Assembly: GCA_000723505.1 (NCBI GenBank) | Contig: HG934468.1 | Span: forward strand, 1,768,798 to 1,832,797 | From: Mucinivorans hirudinis | GTDB taxonomy: Bacteria > Bacteroidota > Bacteroidia > Bacteroidales > Rikenellaceae | Direction: 5' to 3' | Length of the DNA stretch: 64,000 bases | Shown here: in pieces, positions 42,711-50,632 of the stretch | Layout of the letters: every line of letters starts with the position of its first letter | Numbering within the stretch: position 1 is the first letter of the stretch | Position numbers and translations under genes: made by a program | Notes under the pieces: model-generated | Database searches by the model: none | The model's input: the letters and a program-made list of their open reading frames with translations, nothing else | What the model was told of the DNA's origin: nothing

Positions 42711-44054
42711 CTATTTAGCGGTTAATGAAAGTCCCTCTTCGACATAGATTTTTGTGGCAACACCCACCGGCACAAGAACAAAAGAGATTCTGAGCGTATC
42801 ATCCACCAAAACATTCTGGTTGGGGTCGATATTGACCGCATAACCTGAAATCTCCTGAGCCGCTTGCATCTTGGCGAGAATATCACCAATCAATGTTTTG
42901 AAGGCTGAAATCTTTGCCGGAGCAAGGAATCCTGTTGCAGGGTTCACAAGCAGCGGTGAGTTCACATACGGGAGCAGAGCGGCACGAACCGAGCGGCGAC
43001 TCTTGTTGATGGTGCGGTTACGGGCAATGGTGCGGTAGTCGCCTCTCGAACAAGTCTGATCCTTGCTGATATACACGCCGTTTTCACGTCCGGCATACTT
43101 CATCGGGAATATATACCCCTTCTCATCGAAGTCATCAAGTAGCACAGGCGAGAGTGATTCGTACATATTGAGACTTATAAACTCCTCTTCTGCATCGAGA
43201 TTGATATCGCCAAAACCCAGCTCAATGTCTTGAAAATTGACATCAAAGAGATTGAAAGTTTTTACCCAGGCAACAGATTCTTGAACGCCTGCTCTGGCTA
43301 TCGCACCCATCATTGCACCAAGGAAACCGACCGGAGTGTTATTGACGTTACGTTTCTGCATCGTATTGATAACCTCACTACGAGCCTGACCGAAAATCGC
43401 ACTCACACGGCGAGATTCACAAATCGCCGATGGGATTTTGTTCAGGTCTATCTGCTTGTTATCAGCACTGTCGCCACCGGTATTTGATGGATTTGCTGAC
43501 AATACGATAGAGAGGGGCTGATGTTGATTCGAGAGAGCTTCGGCTTTACCGTTCAGGGTAGGTATAATGTTGAGATTATACTTCTGCTCCGAACCGTTCA
43601 AGAGCCACAGAGGTTGCTCCGTCCAAACGCCCAACTGGTTTATCATACCGCCTGCCACACGCTGCATTGCGTCGATAGCGTCCCAATTAGAAGAGCAATC
43701 TGCAAACATCACATACAGGCGACCACTGCCGTCCACATTGCCGCTCATTCGGAAAAACTCACGTATGTGGTAAGCGGGAATACCGTGCAGGAAGTTGACA
43801 TTATTCTCATCATCCTCGGTGGTCTCCACACGCTCGATGATGCCGAAGTCAGTTGTAGCAGATTTCAAACTGGTGATGTATGCAACATCGCCCAGTTTTA
43901 GTTTCGAATCATTGTTTTTGCCATAACCTGCGGCGAACAAGTCAGGCTGTTTAGAGACATCAAATAGCAACCCGGTAACCTTCTCGTTGCCGGTCGCTCC
44001 GCCAAACGGGATGTTCCCGTCAACGTCTTTTATGAATACATTACCAAGTGCCAT
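42711..44054 (-). CDS. Contractile tail sheath protein (DUF2586 type)
   Basis: The 447-residue protein starts MALGNVFIKDVDGNIPFGGA and carries typical sheath features: an N-terminal handshake strand region, GLLFDVSKQPDLFAAGYGKN, and a long domain with FFRMSGNVDGSGRLYVMFAD. The C-terminal segments are RTINKSRRSVRAALLPYVNS, SPLLVNPATGFLAPAKI and DDTLRISFVLVPVGVATKIY (arm extending to the neighbour). The family seen in Bacteroidota is DUF2586. It identifies the tail as contractile (myovirus-like). It lies between the 121-residue gene and the tube gene. Confidence 0.85.
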   Translation of the reverse strand: MALGNVFIKDVDGNIPFGGATGNEKVTGLLFDVSKQPDLFAAGYGKNNDSKLKLGDVAYITSLKSATTDFGIIERVETTEDDENNVNFLHGIPAYHIREFFRMSGNVDGSGRLYVMFADCSSNWDAIDAMQRVAGGMINQLGVWTEQPLWLLNGSEQKYNLNIIPTLNGKAEALSNQHQPLSIVLSANPSNTGGDSADNKQIDLNKIPSAICESRRVSAIFGQARSEVINTMQKRNVNNTPVGFLGAMMGAIARAGVQESVAWVKTFNLFDVNFQDIELGFGDINLDAEEEFISLNMYESLSPVLLDDFDEKGYIFPMKYAGRENGVYISKDQTCSRGDYRTIARNRTINKSRRSVRAALLPYVNSPLLVNPATGFLAPAKISAFKTLIGDILAKMQAAQEISGYAVNIDPNQNVLVDDTLRISFVLVPVGVATKIYVEEGLSLTAK

Positions 44055-44060
44055 AGTTGA

Positions 44061-44426
44061 TTAGTTCTGTTTGTAATAGGGGTTTTTGTAAAGTGTTGCA
44101 CCGCCTCTAATTCGCTCTGCAGTGTCGGGTGTAAACACACCTCCATGCTTGTCTACATAAAGCGACTGGTGGTTCGGGAACGTTTTGAGAATGCCGAGCG
44201 TGAAACTGTCCGGGTCATTTTCAACTTGTTTCTGTGCCCCCTTTTCAGAGGTTGCAATCTTCTCCTGTTTCGGTTGGGGTGCCTCAATTTGTGAATTGGT
44301 ATCGGCAGTAGCTGTTTCCACTTGGGTCTCTTCTTGCAGAGCAACTCCTTCTGATGGTTGCTCTTGAAAGGTTTCGGCTCCTACTCCCTGAGCCATATCT
44401 TCTGTCGGTATTTTTTGTTTTGCCAT
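44061..44426 (-). CDS. Disordered acidic protein between capsid and sheath genes
   Basis: The 121-residue protein has a long Gln/Glu/Thr-rich, disordered N-terminal part (MAQGVGAETFQEQPSEGVAL, EKIATSEKGAQKQVENDPDS). A compact C-terminal segment follows with FTLGILKTFPNHQSLYVDKH and GGVFTPDTAERIRGG. Function unknown; position suggests a head-tail adaptor or capsid accessory protein. It is behind the capsid terminator, so its transcript depends on read-through, and it ends 6 bp before the sheath. Confidence 0.65.
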   Translation of the reverse strand: MAKQKIPTEDMAQGVGAETFQEQPSEGVALQEETQVETATADTNSQIEAPQPKQEKIATSEKGAQKQVENDPDSFTLGILKTFPNHQSLYVDKHGGVFTPDTAERIRGGATLYKNPYYKQN

Positions 44427-44441
44427 TGTTAGTCAAGAATT

Positions 44442-44472
44442 AAAAAGGGAGGTGGAGATTGCCCCACCTCCC
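44442..44472 (-). terminator. Intrinsic terminator downstream of the major capsid gene
   Basis: On the - strand GGGAGGTGG (44472-44464) pairs with CCACCTCCC (44455-44447) around an 8-nt loop, followed by five T (44446-44442). A 9-bp GC-rich stem and a T-run make it a strong candidate. It would lower sheath and tube expression relative to capsid, letting some polymerase pass. Confidence 0.88.
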
Positions 44473-44510
44473 CGGGATTAAAGAATCTATGATCAGCAGT
44501 AAAGAAAGGG

Positions 44511-45557
44511 TTACGCCTTTTTGTATGCCGTGTGGACCACAATCTCGCCAGGACGAACAATGTTTACGTCCATCTTCATACGCATCTGGAAGAAGAAGAG
44601 CTCTGAGTTCGCTTGCAGGCGGTCAATCTTCAACACCTCGCTGTCATTGGCGTAGTCAACACCCATCCAAAGGTTGGAATCCATTCCGGTGGTGAACTGA
44701 CCCAACACGATGGTGTGTTCGGGAATACCCACGATAGGTGTGATTTTCTTGCCCTTGAAGCGGTAGCGGTTCACCTCTGTATTCTCAGAGTATTTCACCA
44801 TCTTGTCCGAGATGTACTGGTCGTAAGCGTCCCACGCTTCCCAACCGATGACAAATGAGAGTCCCGGATTGTTGCGGATCTGCTTGGGACACTTTTTCCA
44901 CATCGCATAGAGGGCGGCTTCAACTGCTGCACCGTCGGTCAGTTCAGTGTTGCCTGAGACAACACATTGACCACCTGCGATAGTTTGGGCATCGGTGGCA
45001 TTCACGTTGTCGATAATGCGTTTGATTACACCGTCGAAATACTTCTCCTTGCCACGTCCGATTTGAATAGAGTCTGTCGGAATCGCCACTCCCGCAGCCG
45101 CTGCACCACCTTTGGCCGCTGTCCAGATAGCGTTGCCGATGTACTCGTTTTTCTTGTCCATCAACAGACGAAGCATAGTCGCCTGCACCTTGGGATCAAG
45201 CTCACGGAACACCAGGTTTCCGTCAGGTTGTGCAAACTTCCAATACTTTTCGTAGTCACGAGGGTTGAACTCCAAATAGACCATAAAGTCGGAAGGGTTC
45301 AGGTGTCGCTCGGTAAATTGGTACTCATTCTCGCCGTTTGGACCCTTGGCACCTTGGACAGATGTTGGGGTTGGCGTGTTGTCCTGAATAATTTCACCCA
45401 GCTTGATTGCCGGTAATGTGTACTTGTGTTGAATGCCCGACTTGATGTGGATAAGACCCTGTTTGTAGGTGTCATTACCTTGGGCGGTATAGGTGAGTAG
45501 GTCTTCGAGAACCTCTCCGTTATACCCATTCTGTAAAAATGATACTGTATCTGCCAT
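44511..45557 (-). CDS. Major capsid protein
   Basis: The 348-residue protein (MADTVSFLQNGYNGEVLEDL) has HK97/Mu-type capsid features: an N-terminal arm, a phrase with NPRDYEKYWKFAQPDGNLVF and FRELDPKVQATMLRLLMDKK, a central domain with GLSFVIGWEAWDAYDQYISD, and the C-terminal motif KKITPIVGIPEHTIVLGQFT followed by TTGMDSNLWMGVDYANDSEV. It follows the protease-scaffold gene by 15 bp and is followed by a strong terminator. This is the expected most-expressed protein. Family exact name uncertain; the capsid role is secure from context and the presence of the scaffold. Confidence 0.85.
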   Translation of the reverse strand: MADTVSFLQNGYNGEVLEDLLTYTAQGNDTYKQGLIHIKSGIQHKYTLPAIKLGEIIQDNTPTPTSVQGAKGPNGENEYQFTERHLNPSDFMVYLEFNPRDYEKYWKFAQPDGNLVFRELDPKVQATMLRLLMDKKNEYIGNAIWTAAKGGAAAAGVAIPTDSIQIGRGKEKYFDGVIKRIIDNVNATDAQTIAGGQCVVSGNTELTDGAAVEAALYAMWKKCPKQIRNNPGLSFVIGWEAWDAYDQYISDKMVKYSENTEVNRYRFKGKKITPIVGIPEHTIVLGQFTTGMDSNLWMGVDYANDSEVLKIDRLQANSELFFFQMRMKMDVNIVRPGEIVVHTAYKKA

Positions 45558-45572
45558 GTTTTTAACTGATTA

Positions 45573-46118
45573 TTATTTCATTGATTTGAATTGGAAGTTC
45601 TCACCGACCACCTGAGTAACCTTCTCGGCTATCTTCTCTTCGGCGGTTTTGGTCGACTCGGCAGCAGCTTGAACATTAGCCGGGTCAGCAGCGATTTCCT
45701 TTGAGATTTGTTCACGCACGGGAATTCCGGCAAGGGTGCTTTCAACCAGTGCAAGGTTGTTATCAGCCATATTTACCCAGTCGGCTTTTGTCTCACGGCT
45801 GATTTTTCCTGCCTCGATAGCAGCTTCAATCATCGTTTCGATTTTTGCCTTCTTCTCGGTAGCCTCTTTTTGCTGATAGGTCGAGAGTGAAGTGGTTGCG
45901 GTAGCCAAGTCTTTCTGAAGGTTGGTGATTGCAGCCTCTTTGCCTGCGATAACCGTCTGTGCGTCTGTGAGAGATTTTTCAGTCTCTTTCAGTTTTGCCT
46001 CGATGGTCACCAGTGCATTGATACGTGCCATCACATCCTTCATTTCGTAATTCTCTTTTAGTCCGAGTGTTGCGGCTACCGCAGCGTATTCGGCAGAGGT
46101 TGTTTTTTCTGAATTCAT
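45573..46118 (-). CDS. Internal scaffold protein (nested start)
   Basis: A nested ATG at 46118 (MNSEKTTSAEYAAVAATLGL) lies 23 bp behind late promoter P3 inside the protease gene and gives a 181-residue scaffold in the same frame. This equals the Mu gpZ / lambda Nu3 pattern. The separate promoter suggests the scaffold is made in excess over the protease, together with the capsid protein just downstream. Confidence 0.75.
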   Translation of the reverse strand: MNSEKTTSAEYAAVAATLGLKENYEMKDVMARINALVTIEAKLKETEKSLTDAQTVIAGKEAAITNLQKDLATATTSLSTYQQKEATEKKAKIETMIEAAIEAGKISRETKADWVNMADNNLALVESTLAGIPVREQISKEIAADPANVQAAAESTKTAEEKIAEKVTQVVGENFQFKSMK

Positions 46119-46862
46119 CGTGTTAGTATTATTTGTTTGATTAAGAATAGTGTTATCGCCTTCAAAAAGTTTAATGGGCTGATCTGTGGGGAGAGAAGCT
46201 GTGATTTCAGCCATCAGATTTTGGATTTGAGAGATGTCTTCAACCCCAGAGATCCCTGCCTTCACCTTGTCGCAAAGTTGCTTTGAGGTTGGGATTACAT
46301 TCTCTGTTGGGATGATACCTGCTTTGACTGCCGAAGCTGCATCGAAGAATGTTCCGTCTTTGTCCGCCTCGCCGCTCATAATGGCGCGGACATGTTCGGC
46401 TTTCAGCCCGAAGCGTTTGCGGTAGATGGTTTCGATTTGTTTGGTGAATGCCTTGACCATATCCGATGGTTCATCGCACTGGTTCTCTGTGTTGCATTTA
46501 TCTTCGGCGGTGGGCTGGAAGGGATTGTGAATCATCAGAATCGCATAGTCCCGCATCAGGGATCGGTCTGCTGCCGCCCAAATGATGGAACCCATCGAAG
46601 CGGCCAAGCCCTCGATGATGCATTCTGTTTCGATTTTGGAGTTACGGATGGTGGAGTATGTGCTCATACCGTGAAGCACAGAGCCGCCCTCAGAGTTGAT
46701 AAGCACTCTGATACATTTGGGGCGTACTACATTTTCGAGATAATCGAACTCAGCATTGAATTGGCAGGTGGATTCCTCCGAGACCCTGCCGAAAAAGCGA
46801 ATCGTAGCCACTTCGCCACTTTTCGCTTCGCCGATTATGTTTTGGAATTTTTCTGTGTTCAT
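45573..46862 (-). CDS. ClpP-like prohead protease fused to scaffold
   Basis: The start is ATG 46862 (MNTEKFQNIIGEAKS); the longer frame begins in noncoding DNA that holds promoter P2. The 429-residue protein has a ClpP-type serine protease (residues ~20-200): IRVLINSEGGSVLHGMS, the nucleophile Ser89 in GLAASMGSI and His112 in MIHNPF. A C-terminal scaffold of about 180 residues follows, with coiled coils (KLKETEKSLTDAQTVIAGKE), plus Glu/Thr/Ala-rich terminus. Protease and scaffold in one gene, with the scaffold also made alone from an internal start, is the Mu and lambda arrangement. The scaffold is degraded after capsid assembly. Confidence 0.9.
   Translation of the reverse strand: MNTEKFQNIIGEAKSGEVATIRFFGRVSEESTCQFNAEFDYLENVVRPKCIRVLINSEGGSVLHGMSTYSTIRNSKIETECIIEGLAASMGSIIWAAADRSLMRDYAILMIHNPFQPTAEDKCNTENQCDEPSDMVKAFTKQIETIYRKRFGLKAEHVRAIMSGEADKDGTFFDAASAVKAGIIPTENVIPTSKQLCDKVKAGISGVEDISQIQNLMAEITASLPTDQPIKLFEGDNTILNQTNNTNTMNSEKTTSAEYAAVAATLGLKENYEMKDVMARINALVTIEAKLKETEKSLTDAQTVIAGKEAAITNLQKDLATATTSLSTYQQKEATEKKAKIETMIEAAIEAGKISRETKADWVNMADNNLALVESTLAGIPVREQISKEIAADPANVQAAAESTKTAEEKIAEKVTQVVGENFQFKSMK
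46142..46172 (-). promoter_or_regulatory. Late promoter motif P3 inside the protease gene (AAACTTT / CTATTCTTA)
   Basis: AAACTTT at 46172-46166, 15 bp, CTATTCTTA at 46150-46142, 23 bp before the nested scaffold ATG. The motif is intact although it is in coding sequence. Confidence 0.8.
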
Positions 46863-46876
46863 AAAATACCTTTCCC

Positions 46877-46907
46877 AAAGAATAGGGCTATGGCACAGAA
46901 AAAGTTT
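46877..46907 (-). promoter_or_regulatory. Late promoter motif P2 (AAACTTT / CTATTCTTT)
   Basis: AAACTTT at 46907-46901, 15 bp, CTATTCTTT at 46885-46877, 14 bp before the protease ATG at 46862. The 46863-47081 stretch otherwise holds no ORF. Confidence 0.85.
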
Positions 46908-47081
46908 ATTGCGTGTGGTTTGGATTGAACTTTTTGAAATAATCAGCTGAGTTTGCATTGATAAAATGCAAATTTCTATATGTTTTTGCATTGAATAATC
47001 GCAAATTCAAGAACAATAGCACTGGCAAACAATACATTATGTAATTGTGAGTTTTGCGCAAAAGTGCAGGATATAGAAAGC

Positions 47082-47110
47082 AAAAAAAGGCGGCAACCAT
47101 CGTCACCGCC
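47082..47110 (-). terminator. Intrinsic terminator after the KilA-N gene
   Basis: GGCGG (47110-47106) pairs with CCGCC (47093-47089) on the - strand and seven T follow. It ends 9 bp after the stop of the regulator at 47119-47934 and separates the regulatory from the late operon. Confidence 0.75.
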
Positions 47111-47118
47111 CCTGTGGG

Positions 47119-47934
47119 TTACTGTTTCTCGAACAGTGAAAATATCAAGTCTCGCCCTTTTGCCGTCCAGACCAAATACTTGGTTGGCATCAGCTCCATC
47201 TTGTCCGTCTCTTCGTTATAGCGTTTGCTCATTGTCTCCTTTTCGAAAGCCAGACCCTGATTCTCATATTTGGGCATCAAGTACCAACTGCCATCCAATT
47301 TGCCGATGATGCCTCGTTGCATCAAGAGGCGATTGAGTTCGTCGGCTTTCAATCCTAACGTGCGAGCCATGTTAGAGACTGGGTAGTTTCTCCGTTTCTC
47401 GAAGGACTCTTGGGTCGTTTTAAGTTGCTCGTAAAATGCAATCTTTGGAGCATTCTCCTCGATTTGCTGGACAAGTTGCTCGTGTTTGGCTTCAAGCTCT
47501 ATGGTTTTTAGGCGGCTCATTTTTAGTTCATCAATGACAAAGGCTACAAAGCCGGGATCGGTTCTCGCCTTGTCGAGCATCTCATCTGTTGCGGTCAATC
47601 CAAAGCGAAACAGCTCTTTGATACGGTCGTTACACCACAGATAGAAATCCGGAGACAACCATTGGGCAAATAGTAAGGCAAGATCTTCATGCATCCAAGT
47701 ACCTTGATTGCTACCTCCCTGATTTACAACAACTAAGCCCGTTGCTGGGATTCCAGTCTTGGCTGATAATGAGCATATTAACTCCTTTGCTTGTTGAGTA
47801 GACAACCAGTTACTTGCTCTCTTCCTGAAAGGCTTCGCCATCTCTGTGGCATTCACCATCAACTCCCCTTCGCCAATCTGGAACGAAACCGGGGTGTCGT
47901 TGTAGTTGAATATCTGTAAATTTTTCATCTCCAC
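47119..47934 (-). CDS. KilA-N / ANT phage antirepressor (paralog 1)
   Basis: The 271-residue protein has a KilA-N domain (about residues 10-115): FQIGEGELMVNATEMAKPFR, then QGTWMHEDLALLFAQWLSPD and LWCNDRIKELFRFG. A coiled-coil linker follows (RLKTIELEAKHEQLVQQIEE) and an ANT/KilAC domain (about 165-270) with YPVSNMARTLGLKADELNRL and a KYLVWTAKGRDLIFSLF ending. Such proteins bind DNA and regulate phage development. It is the largest of three KilA-N-type genes here, all in one orientation, next to the late operon. Start at 47934 or the Met two codons on. Confidence 0.88.
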   Translation of the reverse strand: MEMKNLQIFNYNDTPVSFQIGEGELMVNATEMAKPFRKRASNWLSTQQAKELICSLSAKTGIPATGLVVVNQGGSNQGTWMHEDLALLFAQWLSPDFYLWCNDRIKELFRFGLTATDEMLDKARTDPGFVAFVIDELKMSRLKTIELEAKHEQLVQQIEENAPKIAFYEQLKTTQESFEKRRNYPVSNMARTLGLKADELNRLLMQRGIIGKLDGSWYLMPKYENQGLAFEKETMSKRYNEETDKMELMPTKYLVWTAKGRDLIFSLFEKQ

Positions 47935-47940
47935 CGAATT

Positions 47941-48264
47941 TTAATTTAGGGTTTTGTCTGGTTGCATAAGAAACAGACCCTCTGCCGTATCAGGATTAAA
48001 CTTACTTTCGAGATATTTGCTGTACATCTCAAGCCCAACACGAACAAACTCTCTCTCCTGACTCAATGCAAGCAGACCAAAAACATTTTTGGATAACTCG
48101 AAGTTTGAACCTGAAGTGGCTATCATATGCACCGAGTTGTCAAATTCGACATCTCGAGCCAAAACGATAAATGACTGTTTGGGGTTATTGTCTGTAAGCT
48201 TATGTAGCTCCTCTACAAATTCACTTAACTTTTGAAGTAACTCACTAACTTTCTTATCTTTCAT
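47941..48264 (-). CDS. Small unknown protein upstream of the KilA-N gene
   Basis: The 107-residue helical protein (MKDKKVSELLQKLSEFVEEL) has the strand FIVLARDVEFDNSVHMIATS in the middle. It ends six bases before the KilA-N start, so the two are an operon. No family recognised. The AT-rich DNA upstream (48265-48652) with repeated AGAGTA motifs is its leader. Confidence 0.6.
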   Translation of the reverse strand: MKDKKVSELLQKLSEFVEELHKLTDNNPKQSFIVLARDVEFDNSVHMIATSGSNFELSKNVFGLLALSQEREFVRVGLEMYSKYLESKFNPDTAEGLFLMQPDKTLN

Positions 48265-48318
48265 TATTTCTATATTTTAAAATTGTTATCTCTTTATGAG
48301 TTTAGAAGTAGATACAAA

Positions 48319-48628
48319 TACTCTTTGAAGTATAGTTCATTTCAGATTGAACTGTTTAAAATAGATATATCTTTTTGATACTGGAGAATAGATATTTACT
48401 CTGTGTTGTAATGATGAATCAATCTATCTATAAGTGTTTTAATGTATTACAAATATTTAAAAGAGTGATATTACTACTTTCAGTAAATCAATCTGTTTTT
48501 AAGTATTAAGAAAAAGAGTAATGATACTTCAAATGGATACTTACTCTTACAATTACTCTATTGGGATAAAGAGTATAGTATTATTATATATACTATACTG
48601 ATATCTACTTAAGTAATAACTACTCTTT
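48319..48628. repeat. Iteron-like cluster of AAAGAGTA / TACTCTTT in an AT-rich gap
   Basis: This 388-bp gap (48265-48652) has no ORF and is very AT-rich. It carries eight copies of the core AGAGT/ACTCT, at 48319, 48397, 48460, 48513, 48541, 48553, 48568 and 48621. Three are exact TACTCTTT or AAAGAGTA plus near variants. The first forms a dyad, ATACT-CTTTGA-AGTAT. Such repeats may bind an initiator or regulator. The function is unknown. Confidence 0.5.
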
Positions 48629-48652
48629 AATTATCTATCTTTCAATTCAATA

Positions 48653-49102
48653 CTATATTTTCATTTCATATAGGTTAAATATCTCCTCTATAACCTCTCT
48701 ATTCTCTATCGACAACCACTCTTTGGCTACATTATAGGCTATACCCTTACTGAAAACATAGTTCTCAGGTTTAATAGAGTGATGAGATAATCTCCCTTCA
48801 GTTGGTTTAAGATTCAGATTATGAAGTCTACATAAACCCTCATTGTAGAAGATACACCAACCTTCATCTTTTTGAATAGCTTGAACCATAGGAATTGTAT
48901 AATCTAATCTACCCAGAACTAAACCTACAGCCCAACTGGTAGGCATAAGATACTCTTTGTAACCTGCATCAATAAGCCTTTTGATATCTTGAGGAGTACC
49001 GAGACAAGGAGTCTTACATTGCTTCCTACACTGCTCACATTTACACTGAATAGGTTTACGCCCGGTCTTACGAATTATCTTTTTTTGTGGATCTTCTTTC
49101 AT
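48653..49102 (-). CDS. Cysteine-cluster protein (YkgJ-like)
   Basis: The 149-residue protein has a Cys-rich N-terminus: KCEQCRKQCKTPCLGTPQDI (residues ~20-40) and later CIFYNEGLCRLHNLNLKPTE with two more Cys and a His. That arrangement is typical for YkgJ-type zinc or iron-cluster domains. It is AT-rich relative to its neighbours. It lies 1 bp from the next regulator, with overlapping ends (49102), so it is translated with it. Role in phage biology unknown. Confidence 0.65.
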   Translation of the reverse strand: MKEDPQKKIIRKTGRKPIQCKCEQCRKQCKTPCLGTPQDIKRLIDAGYKEYLMPTSWAVGLVLGRLDYTIPMVQAIQKDEGWCIFYNEGLCRLHNLNLKPTEGRLSHHSIKPENYVFSKGIAYNVAKEWLSIENREVIEEIFNLYEMKI

Positions 49103-50289
49103 TATCTTTTCGGTTTTAGCATTAGTTCAGGATGTCTGGTGTACCACAGCTCTATGATATATTCACGTCCGGCTTTAGTCCACCGTTTTACACTACCTGT
49201 TGGATAGACCTTATCGGGAGACTTCTGCCACATATAGGGCACATCGCACTGCAAAGGACGATACGGAGCGTGAACAACCCATTGTCGATTTTCAAAATAG
49301 ATAATACCTTCCTCAGCTAAAAACCGATTGAGTGCCACGATAGAAATTTCCAACTCGTCAGCGATACGGATGCTGCGGTAATAGTCTCTATTCTCAACAA
49401 ACTCTTCATAGAAAGCCACCTTATGCTCATCTTCTCGTATCTTTCGGGCTTGTTCGGCAGCGAGCATAAGAGCCTCATCGAAATTTTGAGGCACAGGGAA
49501 ATTGCCCACAGCCTCACCAAGGGTTTTACGATATTCCGTTTTGACGTGTACCGGTTGTTCTGATTGTATGGGTTGCATTGACACATAACCAGTCGAGACC
49601 AGCTCTTCGATTCTGGAGTTGCACCAATCCGAAAACTCAGGCGAAAGCCAGCGAGCAAACTCCATCGCCAATGACTGGTCGATCCACGTTGCACCATTAG
49701 CCCCTCGTGTTGTAAAGACCTGACTATCCAACGAGCCGGACTTTTCTGTATCAACGAGCATCTGCCGAAACTCTTTGACGTGTGCAAGTCCAAGCCACAC
49801 GTAGGGATATTTATCAAAGCTGCGAGACATCTGAGTCGCATTGACGTAGGTTCTGCCATTGTTTGCTTTGAAAGTTATTGGAAATTTGTCTTGATAATTG
49901 AAAATTACAGGCTCTTGCGTTGAAGTTGTGGGAGCACTAATTTTGACAGTACTCTCCATATGCACCGGCAGGGAGTTTATCCACTTTTCCATTTTATTGC
50001 ACACCTTGGCAACCATTCCATTCTCTGAGGATATGCTTCTTAGCAACGAGTGCAGGTCAAAAGGTTTGACACCCCACCGATTGCGTCCGCCGACTTTGAA
50101 GGGAATGCGAAAAGCAGATCGACAGATTCGCATTGCTTGTCCGTTTTCAATTAGGTCCACACGATCAAGTATTTTGAGGATATCGTACAGACAAAGCCAC
50201 ATTACCGAATCGTGCTGGTCGTGAATGACACGGACTTGTTTTTTCTCGAATCGTATTACCCCGATTTTATTGTTTAGCTTGTTCATCAT
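49102..50289 (-). CDS. KilA-N / ANT phage antirepressor with extra N-terminal domain (paralog 2)
   Basis: The 395-residue protein has three parts. The N-terminal ~120 residues (VIRFEKKQVRVIHDQHDSVM, WLCLYDILKILDRVDLI) look like a Bro-N-type domain. The KilA-N core (about 140-245) has ITFKANNGRTYVNATQMSRS and GATWIDQSLAMEFARWLSPE with CNSRIEELVSTGYV. The C-terminal ANT (about 300-390) ends VKRWTKAGREYIIELWYTR. It is similar in layout to paralog 1 but adds the Bro-N-like module. The start overlaps the next gene by 23 bp. Confidence 0.87.
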   Translation of the reverse strand: MMNKLNNKIGVIRFEKKQVRVIHDQHDSVMWLCLYDILKILDRVDLIENGQAMRICRSAFRIPFKVGGRNRWGVKPFDLHSLLRSISSENGMVAKVCNKMEKWINSLPVHMESTVKISAPTTSTQEPVIFNYQDKFPITFKANNGRTYVNATQMSRSFDKYPYVWLGLAHVKEFRQMLVDTEKSGSLDSQVFTTRGANGATWIDQSLAMEFARWLSPEFSDWCNSRIEELVSTGYVSMQPIQSEQPVHVKTEYRKTLGEAVGNFPVPQNFDEALMLAAEQARKIREDEHKVAFYEEFVENRDYYRSIRIADELEISIVALNRFLAEEGIIYFENRQWVVHAPYRPLQCDVPYMWQKSPDKVYPTGSVKRWTKAGREYIIELWYTRHPELMLKPKR

Positions 50290-50632
50290 CGTAGATATTT
50301 AGGTTAGACTTATTCTTATCTTTTACGATACGGCGGCGGCGTGCCATATCTCTGACCGAGTGATATTTCCTCTCTGCATTGCACAACTTGTCGTACTCCT
50401 TGAGGGTTAGTTCTGCTAAATCAGTTAAATCGACTTCGATATTATCGTCGAGATGTCTGAAATAGAGGGCTCCGGCGGAGATATACTTGCCGTTGCACAC
50501 TAATGAAATTGCTTGCGGATTGCAGTTTGTTACTTCTGCTGCAGCTCGGATTGAACGAGCAATGGCTACTAAGCCAAATGCTCCGTTGAAAATCAATACT
50601 AGCTTTGGTTGATGGAATGGTGCTCTTCTCAT
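50267..50632 (-). CDS. Small NUMOD1/IENR1-like DNA-binding protein
   Basis: The 121-residue protein contains SIRAAAEVTNCNPQAISLVC and NGKYISAGALYFRHL, the compact helix-turn pattern of intron-encoded nuclease repeats (NUMOD1), normally found in homing endonucleases. No nuclease domain accompanies it here. The C-terminus is highly charged (MARRRRIVKDKNKSNLN). It overlaps paralog 2 and the next gene by 4 bp. It is likely a DNA-binding regulator in the KilA-N cluster. Confidence 0.6.
   Translation of the reverse strand: MRRAPFHQPKLVLIFNGAFGLVAIARSIRAAAEVTNCNPQAISLVCNGKYISAGALYFRHLDDNIEVDLTDLAELTLKEYDKLCNAERKYHSVRDMARRRRIVKDKNKSNLNIYDDEQAKQ

Noticed and set aside
47000-48264. Possible tRNA or CRISPR-like arrays in the AT-rich gaps
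   Set aside because: No cloverleaf with conserved T-loop and no regular repeat-spacer pattern was seen anywhere in the window.
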